Shown: one piece after another, positions 49,488-58,465 of the stretch | Layout: each line of letters starts with the position of its first letter | Position numbering within the stretch: position 1 is the stretch's first letter | Assembly: GCF_030389965.1 (NCBI RefSeq) | Contig: NZ_CP128399.1 | Coordinates: forward strand, 124,001-188,000 | Source of the DNA: Candidatus Chlorohelix allophototropha | Lineage (GTDB): Bacteria; Chloroflexota; Chloroflexia; Chloroheliales; Chloroheliaceae | Direction of reading: 5' to 3' | Length of the DNA: 64,000 nucleotides | Notes under the pieces: generated by a model | What the model saw: only the letters and a program-made list of their open reading frames with translations | The model's database searches: none | What the model was told of the DNA's origin: nothing | Position numbers and translations under genes: made by a program

Positions 49488-50837
49488 ATGCCGGAGGTTC
49501 TTGGTAAAGAGCAACTTATTCGATTTTTGCAGGATACTTTAAGTTTTGCTCATGCCGACCAGACAGAAATTAGTTTCAACGGTGGTACAACCGCGCTCAC
49601 CCGTTTCGCCAACAATTATATTCACCAGAACGTGCAAGAGTATAACACCGTTATAAAGGTGAGGAGTATTTTCGGTCAAAAAGTTGGGATTGCCAGCGGT
49701 AACAGCCTGAAACCGGAAGCTTTGAAAGCGTTGGTACAGAACGCTGAAAGGTTGGCTCAATTACAGGTAGTCGATCCTAATTTTAAATCATTGCCCGGAC
49801 CGGAACTGGTTACAGCCGTAGATGTGCCTGAACCGGATGCAGCAACCTACGATACCGACCCACAAGTGCGCGCCCACGCTGCCGGTATAATCTGCCGCAA
49901 AGCGGAAGAACGGGGCGTTGTTGCCAGTGGCGCATTTAGAACACAGGGTTTTGAAATGGCAGTGGTAAATTCGCTAGGGCTTTCAAATTATTATCGAGGG
50001 GCAAGCAGCGATATTGTGACGGTGGTAATGGGTGAGAATAGCAGCGGTTATGCCGAACGTCTTAGCCCCCGTGTTTCTGAAATAGATGGCGAAACAATAG
50101 CGGATGAAGCTATTAACAAGACCTTGCGAAGCGCGAATCCTGAATCACTAGAACCGGGCGAGTATGAAGTAATTCTGGAAGAATATGCTGTACGCGAAAT
50201 GCTCTCGTATATGAGCTTTCTTGGAATGGGCGCACAATCCGTTCAGGAAGGGCGCAGCTTTATGCAACTGGAACGGCAGTTGATGAATCCGCTCGTAACT
50301 ATTTATGATGACGGGAGTGACCCGCGCAACATAATAATGCCTTTCGATGCGGAAGGGGTTACTAGGCGGCGGGTTGATATGATTGCCGCAGGAATTGCAA
50401 AAGCGGTAGTTTACGACACTTATACTGCTAATCGCGAACCCGGCAAAATTACTACCGGGCATAGCATCGGTACACAGAATGAATCAGGTGCTATCCCACT
50501 TCACCTTTTTATGGAAGCTGGTGACAGCAGTAAAGAAGAAATGCTTAAGGGTATCAAACGTGGTGTTTGGGTTACACGCTTTCACTATGTTAACCCCCTT
50601 GTGCCTGATAAAGCGATATTAACAGGTATGACCCGCGATGGCACATTCTTGATCGAAAACGGCGAGATTGTACGTCCCGTAAAGAACCTGCGTTTCACCC
50701 AAAGCGCGGTTGAAGCCTTGCGGGATTTAACCGCTATTACACGAAACCGAATTTTGTTACCGAATTTCCATTTCGGTTCACTGGTTCCGGCAATCAGGGT
50801 TGGCAAATTCAGGTTTAATAGCGCAACGGAGTTCTAA
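49488..50837 (+). CDS. tldE: TldE/PmbA protease subunit
   Basis: TldE (PmbA) is the non-catalytic partner of TldD in the heterodimeric protease. The 449-residue protein shows the family layout: RFANNYIHQNVQEYNTVIKVRSIFGQKVGIASGN near the N terminus, VILEEYAVREMLSYMSFLGMG in the middle and GIKRGVWVTRFHYVNPLVPDKAILTGMTRDGTF towards the C terminus. No HExxxH motif is present, as expected. AGGAG six bases before ATG 49488 sets the start. Its stop overlaps the start of the peptide-binding lipoprotein gene by one base. Confidence 0.93.
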   Translation: MPEVLGKEQLIRFLQDTLSFAHADQTEISFNGGTTALTRFANNYIHQNVQEYNTVIKVRSIFGQKVGIASGNSLKPEALKALVQNAERLAQLQVVDPNFKSLPGPELVTAVDVPEPDAATYDTDPQVRAHAAGIICRKAEERGVVASGAFRTQGFEMAVVNSLGLSNYYRGASSDIVTVVMGENSSGYAERLSPRVSEIDGETIADEAINKTLRSANPESLEPGEYEVILEEYAVREMLSYMSFLGMGAQSVQEGRSFMQLERQLMNPLVTIYDDGSDPRNIIMPFDAEGVTRRRVDMIAAGIAKAVVYDTYTANREPGKITTGHSIGTQNESGAIPLHLFMEAGDSSKEEMLKGIKRGVWVTRFHYVNPLVPDKAILTGMTRDGTFLIENGEIVRPVKNLRFTQSAVEALRDLTAITRNRILLPNFHFGSLVPAIRVGKFRFNSATEF

Positions 50838-52606
50838 TGCGATTGTTCAGGTTTCTGCTTGCAATACTGGTTTTGAATCTTATTCTTGGTGCTTGTACCG
50901 AGGAAACCGTCAATGTTACTACTCCCGTACAGCCTACCCCACAGTACACGCAAGCAGCAGTAAACGGTACACCTTCTGCTGCTATTGAGGCAACTACTCC
51001 GGCTAATTTTAAGCCCGACCGGGAATTTATTTTCGGGCTGAGTCAAGAACCGGTTGCTTTTATGCGTACTAGCCCCCTCGACCCTACTACCGGCATAGGG
51101 CTTGACCCTGCTAATTTGGTAGATCAACCTTCCTTGATCATCGTTCGCCAGATTTTTGACACTCTTTTCGAGTTTAAACCCGGTAGTATGCAATACCAGT
51201 ATGCCCCTTTCATTAAACCCGATGGCGTTTATATGTCGGAAGATGGTTTAACCTATACGATTCGTATTGGGGGTGGGCTAATTTTTTCCGATGGTACTCC
51301 GTTGGATGCGGAATCTTTGCGCTGGAATTTTATTCGCTGGTCAAACCCTAATAGCATTTATCATAAGGGCGATTTCACCACTTACCGCAATTTTTTTGTG
51401 GATTTACCCGGTTATCCCGGTTATCCCGGTATTCTTGATCTAGATCGTTTAGAAGTGCCTGACTCCCGCACCTTGGTGGTGCATCTTAAAGCGCCTATGC
51501 CTACTTTCTTTCAGGTTTTGTCGATGCCGCAGTTTGCGATAGTATCTCAAAGTTCTTTCGATAAGGAAGGGAATTTTATCAAGCCGATTGGTAGCGGATC
51601 GTATATGGTGGATAAAACTTACGACCGCCGCGCCAAACTAGAGCAGCGCTATATGACTTTGAAGAAAAATCCCAATTATGCGGTGGAGAAAGACCCTGCT
51701 CGGTTGCCTGCTCGCACCATTGAAACCATCGTTTTGAAGGTGTTGGCGGGAAATCAGGACGGCTTGCGCGCTCTACGCAGCGGTGAAATCAGCGCAACCG
51801 ACAAAATTAAGCCAGAGGATGTAGCCGCTAACCTTAATGACCCGCTTTTCGAAATCCAACGCCGTCCCGCCTTAAATCTAGCTTTTATCGGCATTAATCA
51901 GTCTCGTGCGCCGTTTGATCGGGTAGAGGTACGGCAAGCGCTTGCTTACGGGATTAATACTGCTGCCTTGGTGGATAAATATTATCAGGGCTTGGGGACA
52001 ACTGCCGCCGGGTTTTTGCCCCCTTCCGCGCTTGGCTTCCGCACCGATCTAAAATCTTATCCTTATGATCCTCAAAAAGCGCGTGATTTGTTGGCGCAGG
52101 CTGGTTATATCAACGGTATCCCAACTCCAATAGAGTTATGGGTCATGCCTATTCCGCGCCTATACTATCCTGACCCCGGCAAAATAGCACAGGCTATTGT
52201 CGATGACCTTGCGAAAATTAATATCAAGCTAGTGTTACGCGAAGAAAGCTCTTGGGTTACTTTTAACCCCCATCGGGATGATGGACTTTATACTCTTTAT
52301 ATGGGTGGTTGGCAAGGTGAAAATGGTGACCCTGAAGAGTTTCTTTTCCGCTTTTTTGGGGAGGAACGCAAGGATTTAGGCTATAACAATCTGGTGGTGC
52401 GGGATTGGCTACAGTCTGCCCGTAATGATAGTAACCTTGGTAACCGACGACCTATCTATCGTCAGGTTACCGATCAATTGTTAAATGACCTTCCGTTAAT
52501 ACCATTGGCTTATATGGATTGGCCTGTAGCAGTATTACGTAATATTAGCGGCTATGAACCTAGCCCCAATGGCATCGAAAATTGGGCATATTTGAGCTTC
52601 AAGTAG
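50837..52606 (+). CDS. family 5 (peptide-type) substrate-binding lipoprotein
   Basis: A 589-residue extracytoplasmic solute-binding protein of the DppA/OppA family. The signal peptide ends in lipobox ILGAC (cysteine near residue 20), then a short Thr/Pro linker. Family blocks: LTYTIRIGGGLIFSDGTPLDAESLRWNFIRW, VRQALAYGINTAALVDKYYQGLGTTAAGFLPP and KARDLLAQAGY. It should bind peptides or similar ligands outside the cell. No permease or ATPase gene of an import system is adjacent; instead a histidine kinase follows 11 bases later, so it may act as a sensor partner. It overlaps tldE by one base. Confidence 0.9.
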   Translation: MRLFRFLLAILVLNLILGACTEETVNVTTPVQPTPQYTQAAVNGTPSAAIEATTPANFKPDREFIFGLSQEPVAFMRTSPLDPTTGIGLDPANLVDQPSLIIVRQIFDTLFEFKPGSMQYQYAPFIKPDGVYMSEDGLTYTIRIGGGLIFSDGTPLDAESLRWNFIRWSNPNSIYHKGDFTTYRNFFVDLPGYPGYPGILDLDRLEVPDSRTLVVHLKAPMPTFFQVLSMPQFAIVSQSSFDKEGNFIKPIGSGSYMVDKTYDRRAKLEQRYMTLKKNPNYAVEKDPARLPARTIETIVLKVLAGNQDGLRALRSGEISATDKIKPEDVAANLNDPLFEIQRRPALNLAFIGINQSRAPFDRVEVRQALAYGINTAALVDKYYQGLGTTAAGFLPPSALGFRTDLKSYPYDPQKARDLLAQAGYINGIPTPIELWVMPIPRLYYPDPGKIAQAIVDDLAKINIKLVLREESSWVTFNPHRDDGLYTLYMGGWQGENGDPEEFLFRFFGEERKDLGYNNLVVRDWLQSARNDSNLGNRRPIYRQVTDQLLNDLPLIPLAYMDWPVAVLRNISGYEPSPNGIENWAYLSFK

Positions 52607-52617
52607 GCGAACGGTAT

Positions 52618-53802
52618 ATGAATCGTAAATCTTTCAGGCAAATGTTTAAAAATTGGCGAGAGATATATCTGATAGCTTTTATAGTAATTATTACCTATAT
52701 GACCATATTTTTAAATCCTCGCCGTTCTTTTTCTTTGCTTGAAATTATAGTGCTAGTTGTACTGGGGTTTGTATTTTTGATTATAGGTGTAGCTCTGGCG
52801 GAATATGAGAAACGCAAGCCCACACTTTTTATAAAGATTACTTATTTCGTTATAATGATTCCTCTAGCCTCATCTATAACTGTTCTAAGCGATTTATCCG
52901 GCGCTTTCTGGTTGATTATGATGCCCCTTGTTTCTATGACGATAATCATGTTATCGCGCTTGTGGCAGGTTGTGGTCAACATTCTTATCATCATGGCTTT
53001 AATATTGCCAATAGCTTTGCTTACCAGTTCGTGGGATCTTTTTGCTACCAACCTGCTTTCTTTTGCGGCGGCAGTGCTATTCGTTGCGATTTTTACCGAG
53101 TATGCTATGCGTGAAGGTAAAGCCCGGCTAGAGGTTGAACGACTTTTGGGTGAGTTGGGTGAGGCGAATCTCAAATTGCGCGAATATGCTATGCAGGTTG
53201 AAGAACTGGCAATAACCAAAGAGCGCAATCGGCTTGCTCGTGAAATTCATGATAGTTTGGGGCACTATTTAACCACGATAAATATGCAAATTGAAGCTGC
53301 GAAAGCCCTTATAGATCGGGACAAACCGCACGCCCTCGAAGCCTTGGACACGGCGCAACGTCTTACTCGTGATGGTTTATCGGAGGTAAGACGTTCGGTT
53401 GCCTCATTACGCGCCCTGCCCTTTGAAAACCGTTCTTTACCAGAAGCGATTTCGGAATTGGTGCAAGAAAATAATTCTAGCGGTATCCTGACCGAATTTG
53501 ACGTAAACGGAGAGGTGCGCCAATTAGGTCCGCAATATGACCTTGCCCTATATCGCACCGTTCAAGAAGGGCTTACCAATATACGTAAACATTCTCTGGC
53601 TACTACTGGCGCATTAACGCTTATATACCAGCCCGAAAAGGTTAGCCTTACCGTACAGGATAATGGGGTTGGTACAGTAGAAAATGGTCATGGCTTCGGT
53701 TTGATGGGTTTGAAAGAAAGAATACATCTGTTGGGAGGAGAAGTAAAAGTGGAAACTGCCCCCGGTAATGGGTTTAAATTATGTGTGGAGTTGCCTGTAT
53801 GA
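52618..53802 (+). CDS. membrane sensor histidine kinase (NarL/DesK family)
   Basis: A 394-residue kinase. About six membrane helices lie within residues 15-160 with only short outer loops; a coiled-coil linker follows; the HisKA_3 motif has H211 in LAREIHDSLGHYLTTINMQ; the ATPase domain has YRTVQEGLTNIRKHS, DNGVGT and GFGLMGLKERIHLLGG. With no outer sensing domain it probably needs a partner; the peptide-binding lipoprotein encoded just upstream is the obvious candidate (inference). I chose ATG 52618, 11 bases after the preceding stop. Its stop overlaps the regulator's start (ATGA). Confidence 0.9.
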   Translation: MNRKSFRQMFKNWREIYLIAFIVIITYMTIFLNPRRSFSLLEIIVLVVLGFVFLIIGVALAEYEKRKPTLFIKITYFVIMIPLASSITVLSDLSGAFWLIMMPLVSMTIIMLSRLWQVVVNILIIMALILPIALLTSSWDLFATNLLSFAAAVLFVAIFTEYAMREGKARLEVERLLGELGEANLKLREYAMQVEELAITKERNRLAREIHDSLGHYLTTINMQIEAAKALIDRDKPHALEALDTAQRLTRDGLSEVRRSVASLRALPFENRSLPEAISELVQENNSSGILTEFDVNGEVRQLGPQYDLALYRTVQEGLTNIRKHSLATTGALTLIYQPEKVSLTVQDNGVGTVENGHGFGLMGLKERIHLLGGEVKVETAPGNGFKLCVELPV

Positions 53803-54455
53803 CTCAAACTATCCGCCTTTTATTGGTAGATGATCAGAATCTTTTCCGCGAAGGTTTACATATTTTGCTCTCGACCCAACCTGATTTTGAAGTAGTGGGC
53901 GAGGCTTGTAATGGTGAGGAAGGGCTTAAACTGGCAGCTACACTGAACCCAACAGTGGTATTGATGGATTTGCGTATGCCTGTGCTGGGCGGCGTTGCTG
54001 CTACCCGTCGTTTGCATAGCGCACAGCCTGAAATACGAGTAATCGTGTTGACCACCTTTGATGATGATGAAGATGTATTCGAGGCATTAAAGGCAGGAGC
54101 AGCGGGTTATTTATTGAAAGATACCCCCTCGGCGCGCCTGTTCGAGGCAATCAGAACAACAGCGCGGGGCGAGTCTTTCTTGCAACCCTCCGTGACGGCA
54201 AAACTGGTAGCTGAGTTTAATCGCTTATCGGCTGCGCCTGTTCCTCCAAAACAAAGCTTAACCGAGGCACTTTCCGAACGTGAGCTTGAAATCTTAAAAT
54301 TGGTGGCAGAAGGTTTTAGCAATCGAGAACTCGCCACCGCTCTGTTTATAACTGAAGGTACGGTTAAAAATCACCTCACCAATATTCTGAGCAAGCTCAA
54401 TGCTCGTGATCGTACTCAGGCAGCGTTCAAAGCGCGCGAATTGGGGCTAATCTAA
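53799..54455 (+). CDS. NarL-type response regulator
   Basis: A 218-residue regulator: receiver domain with acidic pair D11-D12, phosphorylated D57 (VVLMDLRMPVLGG) and the conserved lysine in GYLLKDTPS, then a LuxR-type DNA-binding domain (LSERELEILKLVAEGFSNRELATALFI). It is the cognate partner of the kinase whose gene it overlaps by four bases. A 174-base gap separates it from the ABC exporter genes, which are plausible targets, as in many kinase-regulator-exporter modules such as LiaRS/BceRS-like or DesKR-type arrangements. Confidence 0.93.
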   Translation: MTQTIRLLLVDDQNLFREGLHILLSTQPDFEVVGEACNGEEGLKLAATLNPTVVLMDLRMPVLGGVAATRRLHSAQPEIRVIVLTTFDDDEDVFEALKAGAAGYLLKDTPSARLFEAIRTTARGESFLQPSVTAKLVAEFNRLSAAPVPPKQSLTEALSERELEILKLVAEGFSNRELATALFITEGTVKNHLTNILSKLNARDRTQAAFKARELGLI

Positions 54456-54629
54456 CCCCTAAGAAATTACCGCTATAGTAATATAGACCCACTATGACCT
54501 CCGTCTAAAGTCCTATTCCCAAATATGACCACGCCTATGACTTTCGGGACATCCCCTTTTGCTCTTAACGGGCTAATATATGGTTGTGAGCAAGTATATC
54601 TAATCCAGAAAACAAAGCGAGGTTAACAG

Positions 54630-55613
54630 ATGTTGGCAGAATTAAGTCAAATCCCTGCTGTGAATGAAACCAATCAAACCGCTACCGCCCTTGAAGTTCG
54701 GAACTTGAACAAGACTTATGGCGGCAAAAAAGCGGTAGATGATGTAAGTCTTGCAGTATTGAAGGGTGAAATCTTCGGGATACTTGGACCTAACGGTGCA
54801 GGAAAAACTACCATGCTAGAAATTATCGAAGGCTTGCGCTCTCCTGATTCAAATCCCTCCACCAGTATTAGGGTAGATAATCTGAATGTCTTAAATAGTA
54901 AAGATCGGGCAGAATTGCGCCATCGCATTGGGTTGCAGCTACAAGCCAGCGCCTTGTTTGATGAACTGACGGTACGTGAAAATCTTGAAATGCTCGCAAT
55001 GCTTTATCGCACTAGCATTCCCATAAAACAATTGCTGAAGGAATATGACCTAGAAGAAAAAGCTAAATCTCGACTCGATACACTTTCGGGAGGGCAAAAG
55101 CAACGGGTAGTGCTGGCGGCTTCCCTTATAAACAATCCAAGCGTGCTGTTTTTGGATGAGCCTACCACAGCCCTTGACCCCCAAGCGCGTCGCAATATCT
55201 GGGAAATTGTGCTTAAGGAACGGCAGAGTGGCAAAACCATTATTCTCACTACTCACTACATGGAAGAAGCCGAGAAGCTTTGTGACCGGGTAGCGATTAT
55301 GGATAACGCCCGTATAGTAGCGCTTGGAACTCCTGCTACTTTAATCCAACGCTACGCCAGCGCGCAACGGATTACCTGCCGTTTTGAAAATGGTGGTTTG
55401 AAAGAAGAAGTGGTAAAAGCATTACCGGCTGTCGAGAAGCTATTTCCAATATCGGGTGGCTACAATATCTATACCGGAGAACTGACTGCTACCTTACCCG
55501 CTCTGTTACATGCTTCCCAAAGCCATAACGCGCCCCTGCTTGAGATTGTAACCCAGTCTCCCAGCCTTGAAGATGTATTCCTTAACCTGACCGGTAAGGC
55601 ATTGCGGGATTAA
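54630..55613 (+). CDS. ABC-2 exporter ATP-binding protein
   Basis: A 327-residue ABC ATPase of the drug/lipid/peptide exporter (DrrA/CcmA-like) type. Walker A GPNGAGKTT, signature LSGGQKQRVVL, Walker B LFLDEPTTALD and the switch histidine TTHYMEEAEKL are all intact. A C-terminal extension of about 90 residues (ITCRFENGGLKEEVV onward) is typical of this class. GAGG upstream supports ATG 54630. It forms an operon with the permease 28 bases downstream. The exported substrate is unknown. Confidence 0.93.
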   Translation: MLAELSQIPAVNETNQTATALEVRNLNKTYGGKKAVDDVSLAVLKGEIFGILGPNGAGKTTMLEIIEGLRSPDSNPSTSIRVDNLNVLNSKDRAELRHRIGLQLQASALFDELTVRENLEMLAMLYRTSIPIKQLLKEYDLEEKAKSRLDTLSGGQKQRVVLAASLINNPSVLFLDEPTTALDPQARRNIWEIVLKERQSGKTIILTTHYMEEAEKLCDRVAIMDNARIVALGTPATLIQRYASAQRITCRFENGGLKEEVVKALPAVEKLFPISGGYNIYTGELTATLPALLHASQSHNAPLLEIVTQSPSLEDVFLNLTGKALRD

Positions 55614-55641
55614 GCACACCAAATAAATTGAGGAGAAAACA

Positions 55642-56724
55642 ATGAAAGTCCTGTTTAAGATGACCGTATTGCAGTTCAAAATGCTGCTTCGAGATAAAGC
55701 TCTAATAATCGGTAGTTTGGGTCTTGCGGTAGTTTCCATGTTAATTTTCGGCGCTTTGTTCGGTAGCAATACGCCGCAACCACTGTCAGTTGGTGTTGTC
55801 GATTTGGATAAAACTGCTACGAGCGCAAAAGTGATTGCCGCTCTAAAACAAAATGATGCAATCAATTTGGTTGATGGCGACCAGACCGCCCAAGTGGATG
55901 AACTTAAAAAAGGAAACCGCGCGGCAGTTGTTATTCTAGAACCGGGTTTTGAAACAGGCTTAGCCAATGCTGATGCCAAAGTGCAGATTTATATAGATGA
56001 CTCAAATTTGATCAACTCGGCTCGCACACGTGGCTTGCTTTACGGGATATTTGATGGCTTTAACAAACAGGCAACCGCTTTCAAGCCCATAATCTCGGTG
56101 CAGGAACAGGCAGTAACGGCTCGTCAATTACGTAGTATAGATTTTCTAACACCCGGTATGCTTGGTATGACCATAATGTTTGCCAATATGTTTGTGGGCG
56201 TAGCTCTCATAAACTGGCGTGAACGCGGTACGCTGAAACGGTTAAGTGCTACTCCGCTCAAAGCATGGCAATTGATGGGCGCGCAAATTATAAGCCAGTT
56301 CGTGCTTAGTCTTGCCCAAGCCGCTTTGATACTTGGTATTGGGGCTGCCGTCTTCAATGTGCAGGTCAAAATGGAATGGTTGCCGCTTATCTTCCTGTTC
56401 GTGATTGTAGGCACTTTTAGCTTGATGTCTTTGGGTTATGTGATTGCGAATTTTGTGCAGAAGCGCGAAGCGGCTCAAAACATTGTGATGTTGGTAAGTT
56501 TGCCGATGATGTTTCTGGCTGGAAGCTACTTCCCGGTCAACCCTGATGGTTTCCTGAAGGTACTGGTGGATGTACTACCGCTTACACACCTTAACCGGGC
56601 GCTTCGAGAGATAATGCTGAACGAATCATCGTTTAGCTCGCTGGCGGTAAACTTGGGAGTGCTGGTAGCCTTTGGAGTAGTGCTAATGGCTTTCTCGGTG
56701 CGAACCTTCCGTTGGGTCAAGTAA
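55642..56724 (+). CDS. ABC-2 type exporter permease
   Basis: A 360-residue permease. One N-terminal helix (LIIGSLGLAVVSMLIFGALFG) is followed by a large outer domain (about 50-175) and five to six C-terminal helices, the standard ABC-2 layout; GMLGMTIMFANMFVGVALINWRERGTLKRLSATPL is the family core. Together with the ATPase just upstream it forms an exporter for drugs, lipids or peptides. GAGGAG precedes the ATG. A strong bidirectional terminator follows. Confidence 0.92.
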   Translation: MKVLFKMTVLQFKMLLRDKALIIGSLGLAVVSMLIFGALFGSNTPQPLSVGVVDLDKTATSAKVIAALKQNDAINLVDGDQTAQVDELKKGNRAAVVILEPGFETGLANADAKVQIYIDDSNLINSARTRGLLYGIFDGFNKQATAFKPIISVQEQAVTARQLRSIDFLTPGMLGMTIMFANMFVGVALINWRERGTLKRLSATPLKAWQLMGAQIISQFVLSLAQAALILGIGAAVFNVQVKMEWLPLIFLFVIVGTFSLMSLGYVIANFVQKREAAQNIVMLVSLPMMFLAGSYFPVNPDGFLKVLVDVLPLTHLNRALREIMLNESSFSSLAVNLGVLVAFGVVLMAFSVRTFRWVK

Positions 56725-56740
56725 TCCGGATAAAAAATTA

Positions 56741-56776
56741 CCCCCTTACCTGAGTTTTCAGGAAGGGGGTTTCTTT
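56741..56776. terminator. bidirectional terminator between the ABC exporter and hflX
   Basis: CCCCCTT-A-CCTGA (56741-56753) pairs with TCAGG-AAGGGGG (56758-56769), with one bulged base. A T-rich tail follows on the + strand, and an A run at 56732-56737 gives T residues for the - strand, so it can end both convergent units. Confidence 0.8.
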
Positions 56777-56779
56777 TAT

Positions 56780-58252
56780 TTAAGAAGCCCGTTTGAAAGC
56801 GTAAGGTCTGAACATTGGCTCAAGGTGGGCGGGTATCCGTCCCTCGATATGGGTGCCTTCGTCCAGAAATTGCTCTTTGTCAATATGACCCTTTTGGTGG
56901 AACAGCGCCACTAATTTGTTCTGGCTATAGGGGATGTTCAGCTTTACCTTGACCAAACCGCCATCCAGCATATTCTGAATTCGCATTAATAGTTGGTCAA
57001 GCCCGATGCCCGTCTGTGCAGATACAGGCACATAATCATCCGGCAGTTCAAATTCCTTCGATAACTGCTGGCTGATAGTGGCAGGATTTCCGCTTTCAGG
57101 CTCTTCCAAATCAACCATCAGGTCGATTTTATTTAGCGCCATAATGCGGGGCTTATCGTTCGCCCCCAACTCTATTAGCACTTCCTCAACTGTTTCGGCT
57201 TGCTCTTGCGCATTTTGGTGCGTGAAATCCAGCACGTGAATCAGCAAGTCGGCTTCGTTGACCTCTTCTAAGGTACTGCGGAAAGCATTTACCAACCCAT
57301 GCGGTAAGCGTTGAACGAACCCTACCGTATCGGTCAACAATATGTCGCGACCATTGGGCAGTTTTACGCGGCGCGTGGTGGGGTCGAGCGTGGCGAAAAG
57401 TTTGTCTTCTGCCAGCACATTGGCGTTAGAAAGCTTGTTCAATAGGGTGCTTTTTCCCGCGTTGGTGTAGCCTACCAGCGAAACCACCGGAATACCTTCG
57501 GTGCGGCGACGTTCGCGGTAAAGTTCGCGGTGATTATGCACATGCTCCAACTGCTCTTTCAAATAGCTGATGCGGGTACGGCTGGCGCGACGGTCAATTT
57601 CCAACTGCGTTTCACCGGGACCCCGCAACCCCACGCCACCACCCGTCTGGCGCGAAAGGTGCGTCCACAACCGAGTCAGGCGTGGTAAGCGGTATTCCAG
57701 TTGTGCCAGTTCAACTTGCAAGCGTCCTTCTTTGGTGCGGGCGCGTTTGGCAAAAATATCTAGAATCAGCGCGGTGCGGTCGATAACCTTAACCCCTAGA
57801 TATTCTTCCACTTCGCGCTGGTGAGTAGGAGAAAGTTCTACATCGAATATCACCACATCCGCTTCCATGCTCTCGCGCATGGCTTTAAGCTCGTGCAATT
57901 TGCCTTTGCCTATGAAATATGAGCGATTCGGTGTGCTAATTTTCTGGTAAGTTTTGCCGATTACCGCTACCCCATCAGTTTCGCATAATTGCTCTAATTC
58001 CAGCAGCGAATCTTCGACATCAAACAGGTCGCCCTGTTGTCCCACGCCAACCAGTAAGGCTTTCTCTTGCGGTTCACCCGTTGGATAAACCGGAACTTTG
58101 GAACGTTTGGGCTTAACAATACGGGGTTCTTCAAAAAGATGCTCGTATGCGCTCGGTGCAATTTCAGGCGCAGTATCTCCATTATCGGAAAATTTATCGG
58201 GGTTGAGTAAGTCGTGATTTTTATCGTTTTCGGAAAAGGTCTGCGTAGGCAT
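56780..58252 (-). CDS. hflX: ribosome-associated GTPase HflX
   Basis: HflX is a GTPase that binds the 50S subunit and rescues or splits stalled ribosomes, often under stress. The 490-residue protein has the N-terminal HflX domain with LEQLCETDGVAVIGKTYQK, the glycine-rich linker RLWTHLSRQTGGGVGLRGPGETQLEIDRR region and the G domain: G1 GYTNAGKST, G3 DTVGF, G4 NKID and the SAQTG block. The first 60 residues are extra compared with E. coli HflX. GGAGG abuts ATG 58252 with no spacer, which is odd; either initiation relies on another site or the true start differs. Confidence 0.93.
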   Translation of the reverse strand: MPTQTFSENDKNHDLLNPDKFSDNGDTAPEIAPSAYEHLFEEPRIVKPKRSKVPVYPTGEPQEKALLVGVGQQGDLFDVEDSLLELEQLCETDGVAVIGKTYQKISTPNRSYFIGKGKLHELKAMRESMEADVVIFDVELSPTHQREVEEYLGVKVIDRTALILDIFAKRARTKEGRLQVELAQLEYRLPRLTRLWTHLSRQTGGGVGLRGPGETQLEIDRRASRTRISYLKEQLEHVHNHRELYRERRRTEGIPVVSLVGYTNAGKSTLLNKLSNANVLAEDKLFATLDPTTRRVKLPNGRDILLTDTVGFVQRLPHGLVNAFRSTLEEVNEADLLIHVLDFTHQNAQEQAETVEEVLIELGANDKPRIMALNKIDLMVDLEEPESGNPATISQQLSKEFELPDDYVPVSAQTGIGLDQLLMRIQNMLDGGLVKVKLNIPYSQNKLVALFHQKGHIDKEQFLDEGTHIEGRIPAHLEPMFRPYAFKRAS

Positions 58253-58264
58253 CCTCCGTGTACG

Positions 58265-58395
58265 CTTTCGCGAGCTACCTCGCTCGTGAAAGGCTAATTT
58301 TTATTACTTAAATTTACTAACACAACAAATTGTGTTGTCGGGGGGTAAATAACACTATTTATCCCCAATTATATCAACATATCCACAATGGTCAA
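58265..58395 (-). promoter_or_regulatory. hflX promoter and hairpin-rich leader
   Basis: On the - strand TTGACC (58395-58390) and TATAAT (58373-58368), 16 bases apart, predict a start near 58361 and a leader of about 110 bases. The leader holds a hairpin AACACAA/TTGTGTT (58319-58336) and an 11-bp stem CTTTCGCGAGC/GCTCGTGAAAG (58265-58292) ending 12 bases before the start codon. A further 10-bp dyad with one bulge (58342-58366) covers the transcription start. The stem next to the start could control translation. Confidence 0.5.
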
Positions 58396-58443
58396 CAGGC
58401 AAAGTTTCTGACTTGCTTTTGCAATAGCAAATGCTTACCTGTA

Positions 58444-58465
58444 TATAGTATACATCTATACTATA
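58444..58465. repeat. A+T-rich 9-bp inverted repeat at the miaA 3' end
   Basis: TATAGTATA and TATACTATA are perfect 9-bp arms with a 4-base loop, overlapping the miaA stop codon at 58461. No T run follows on the - strand. It may fold in the miaA transcript or be a weak terminator. Confidence 0.4.

Noticed and set aside
50837-52606. A complete peptide import ABC system
   Set aside because: Only the binding lipoprotein is present; the ABC genes at 54630-56724 are of the ABC-2 exporter class, not Opp/Dpp permeases.
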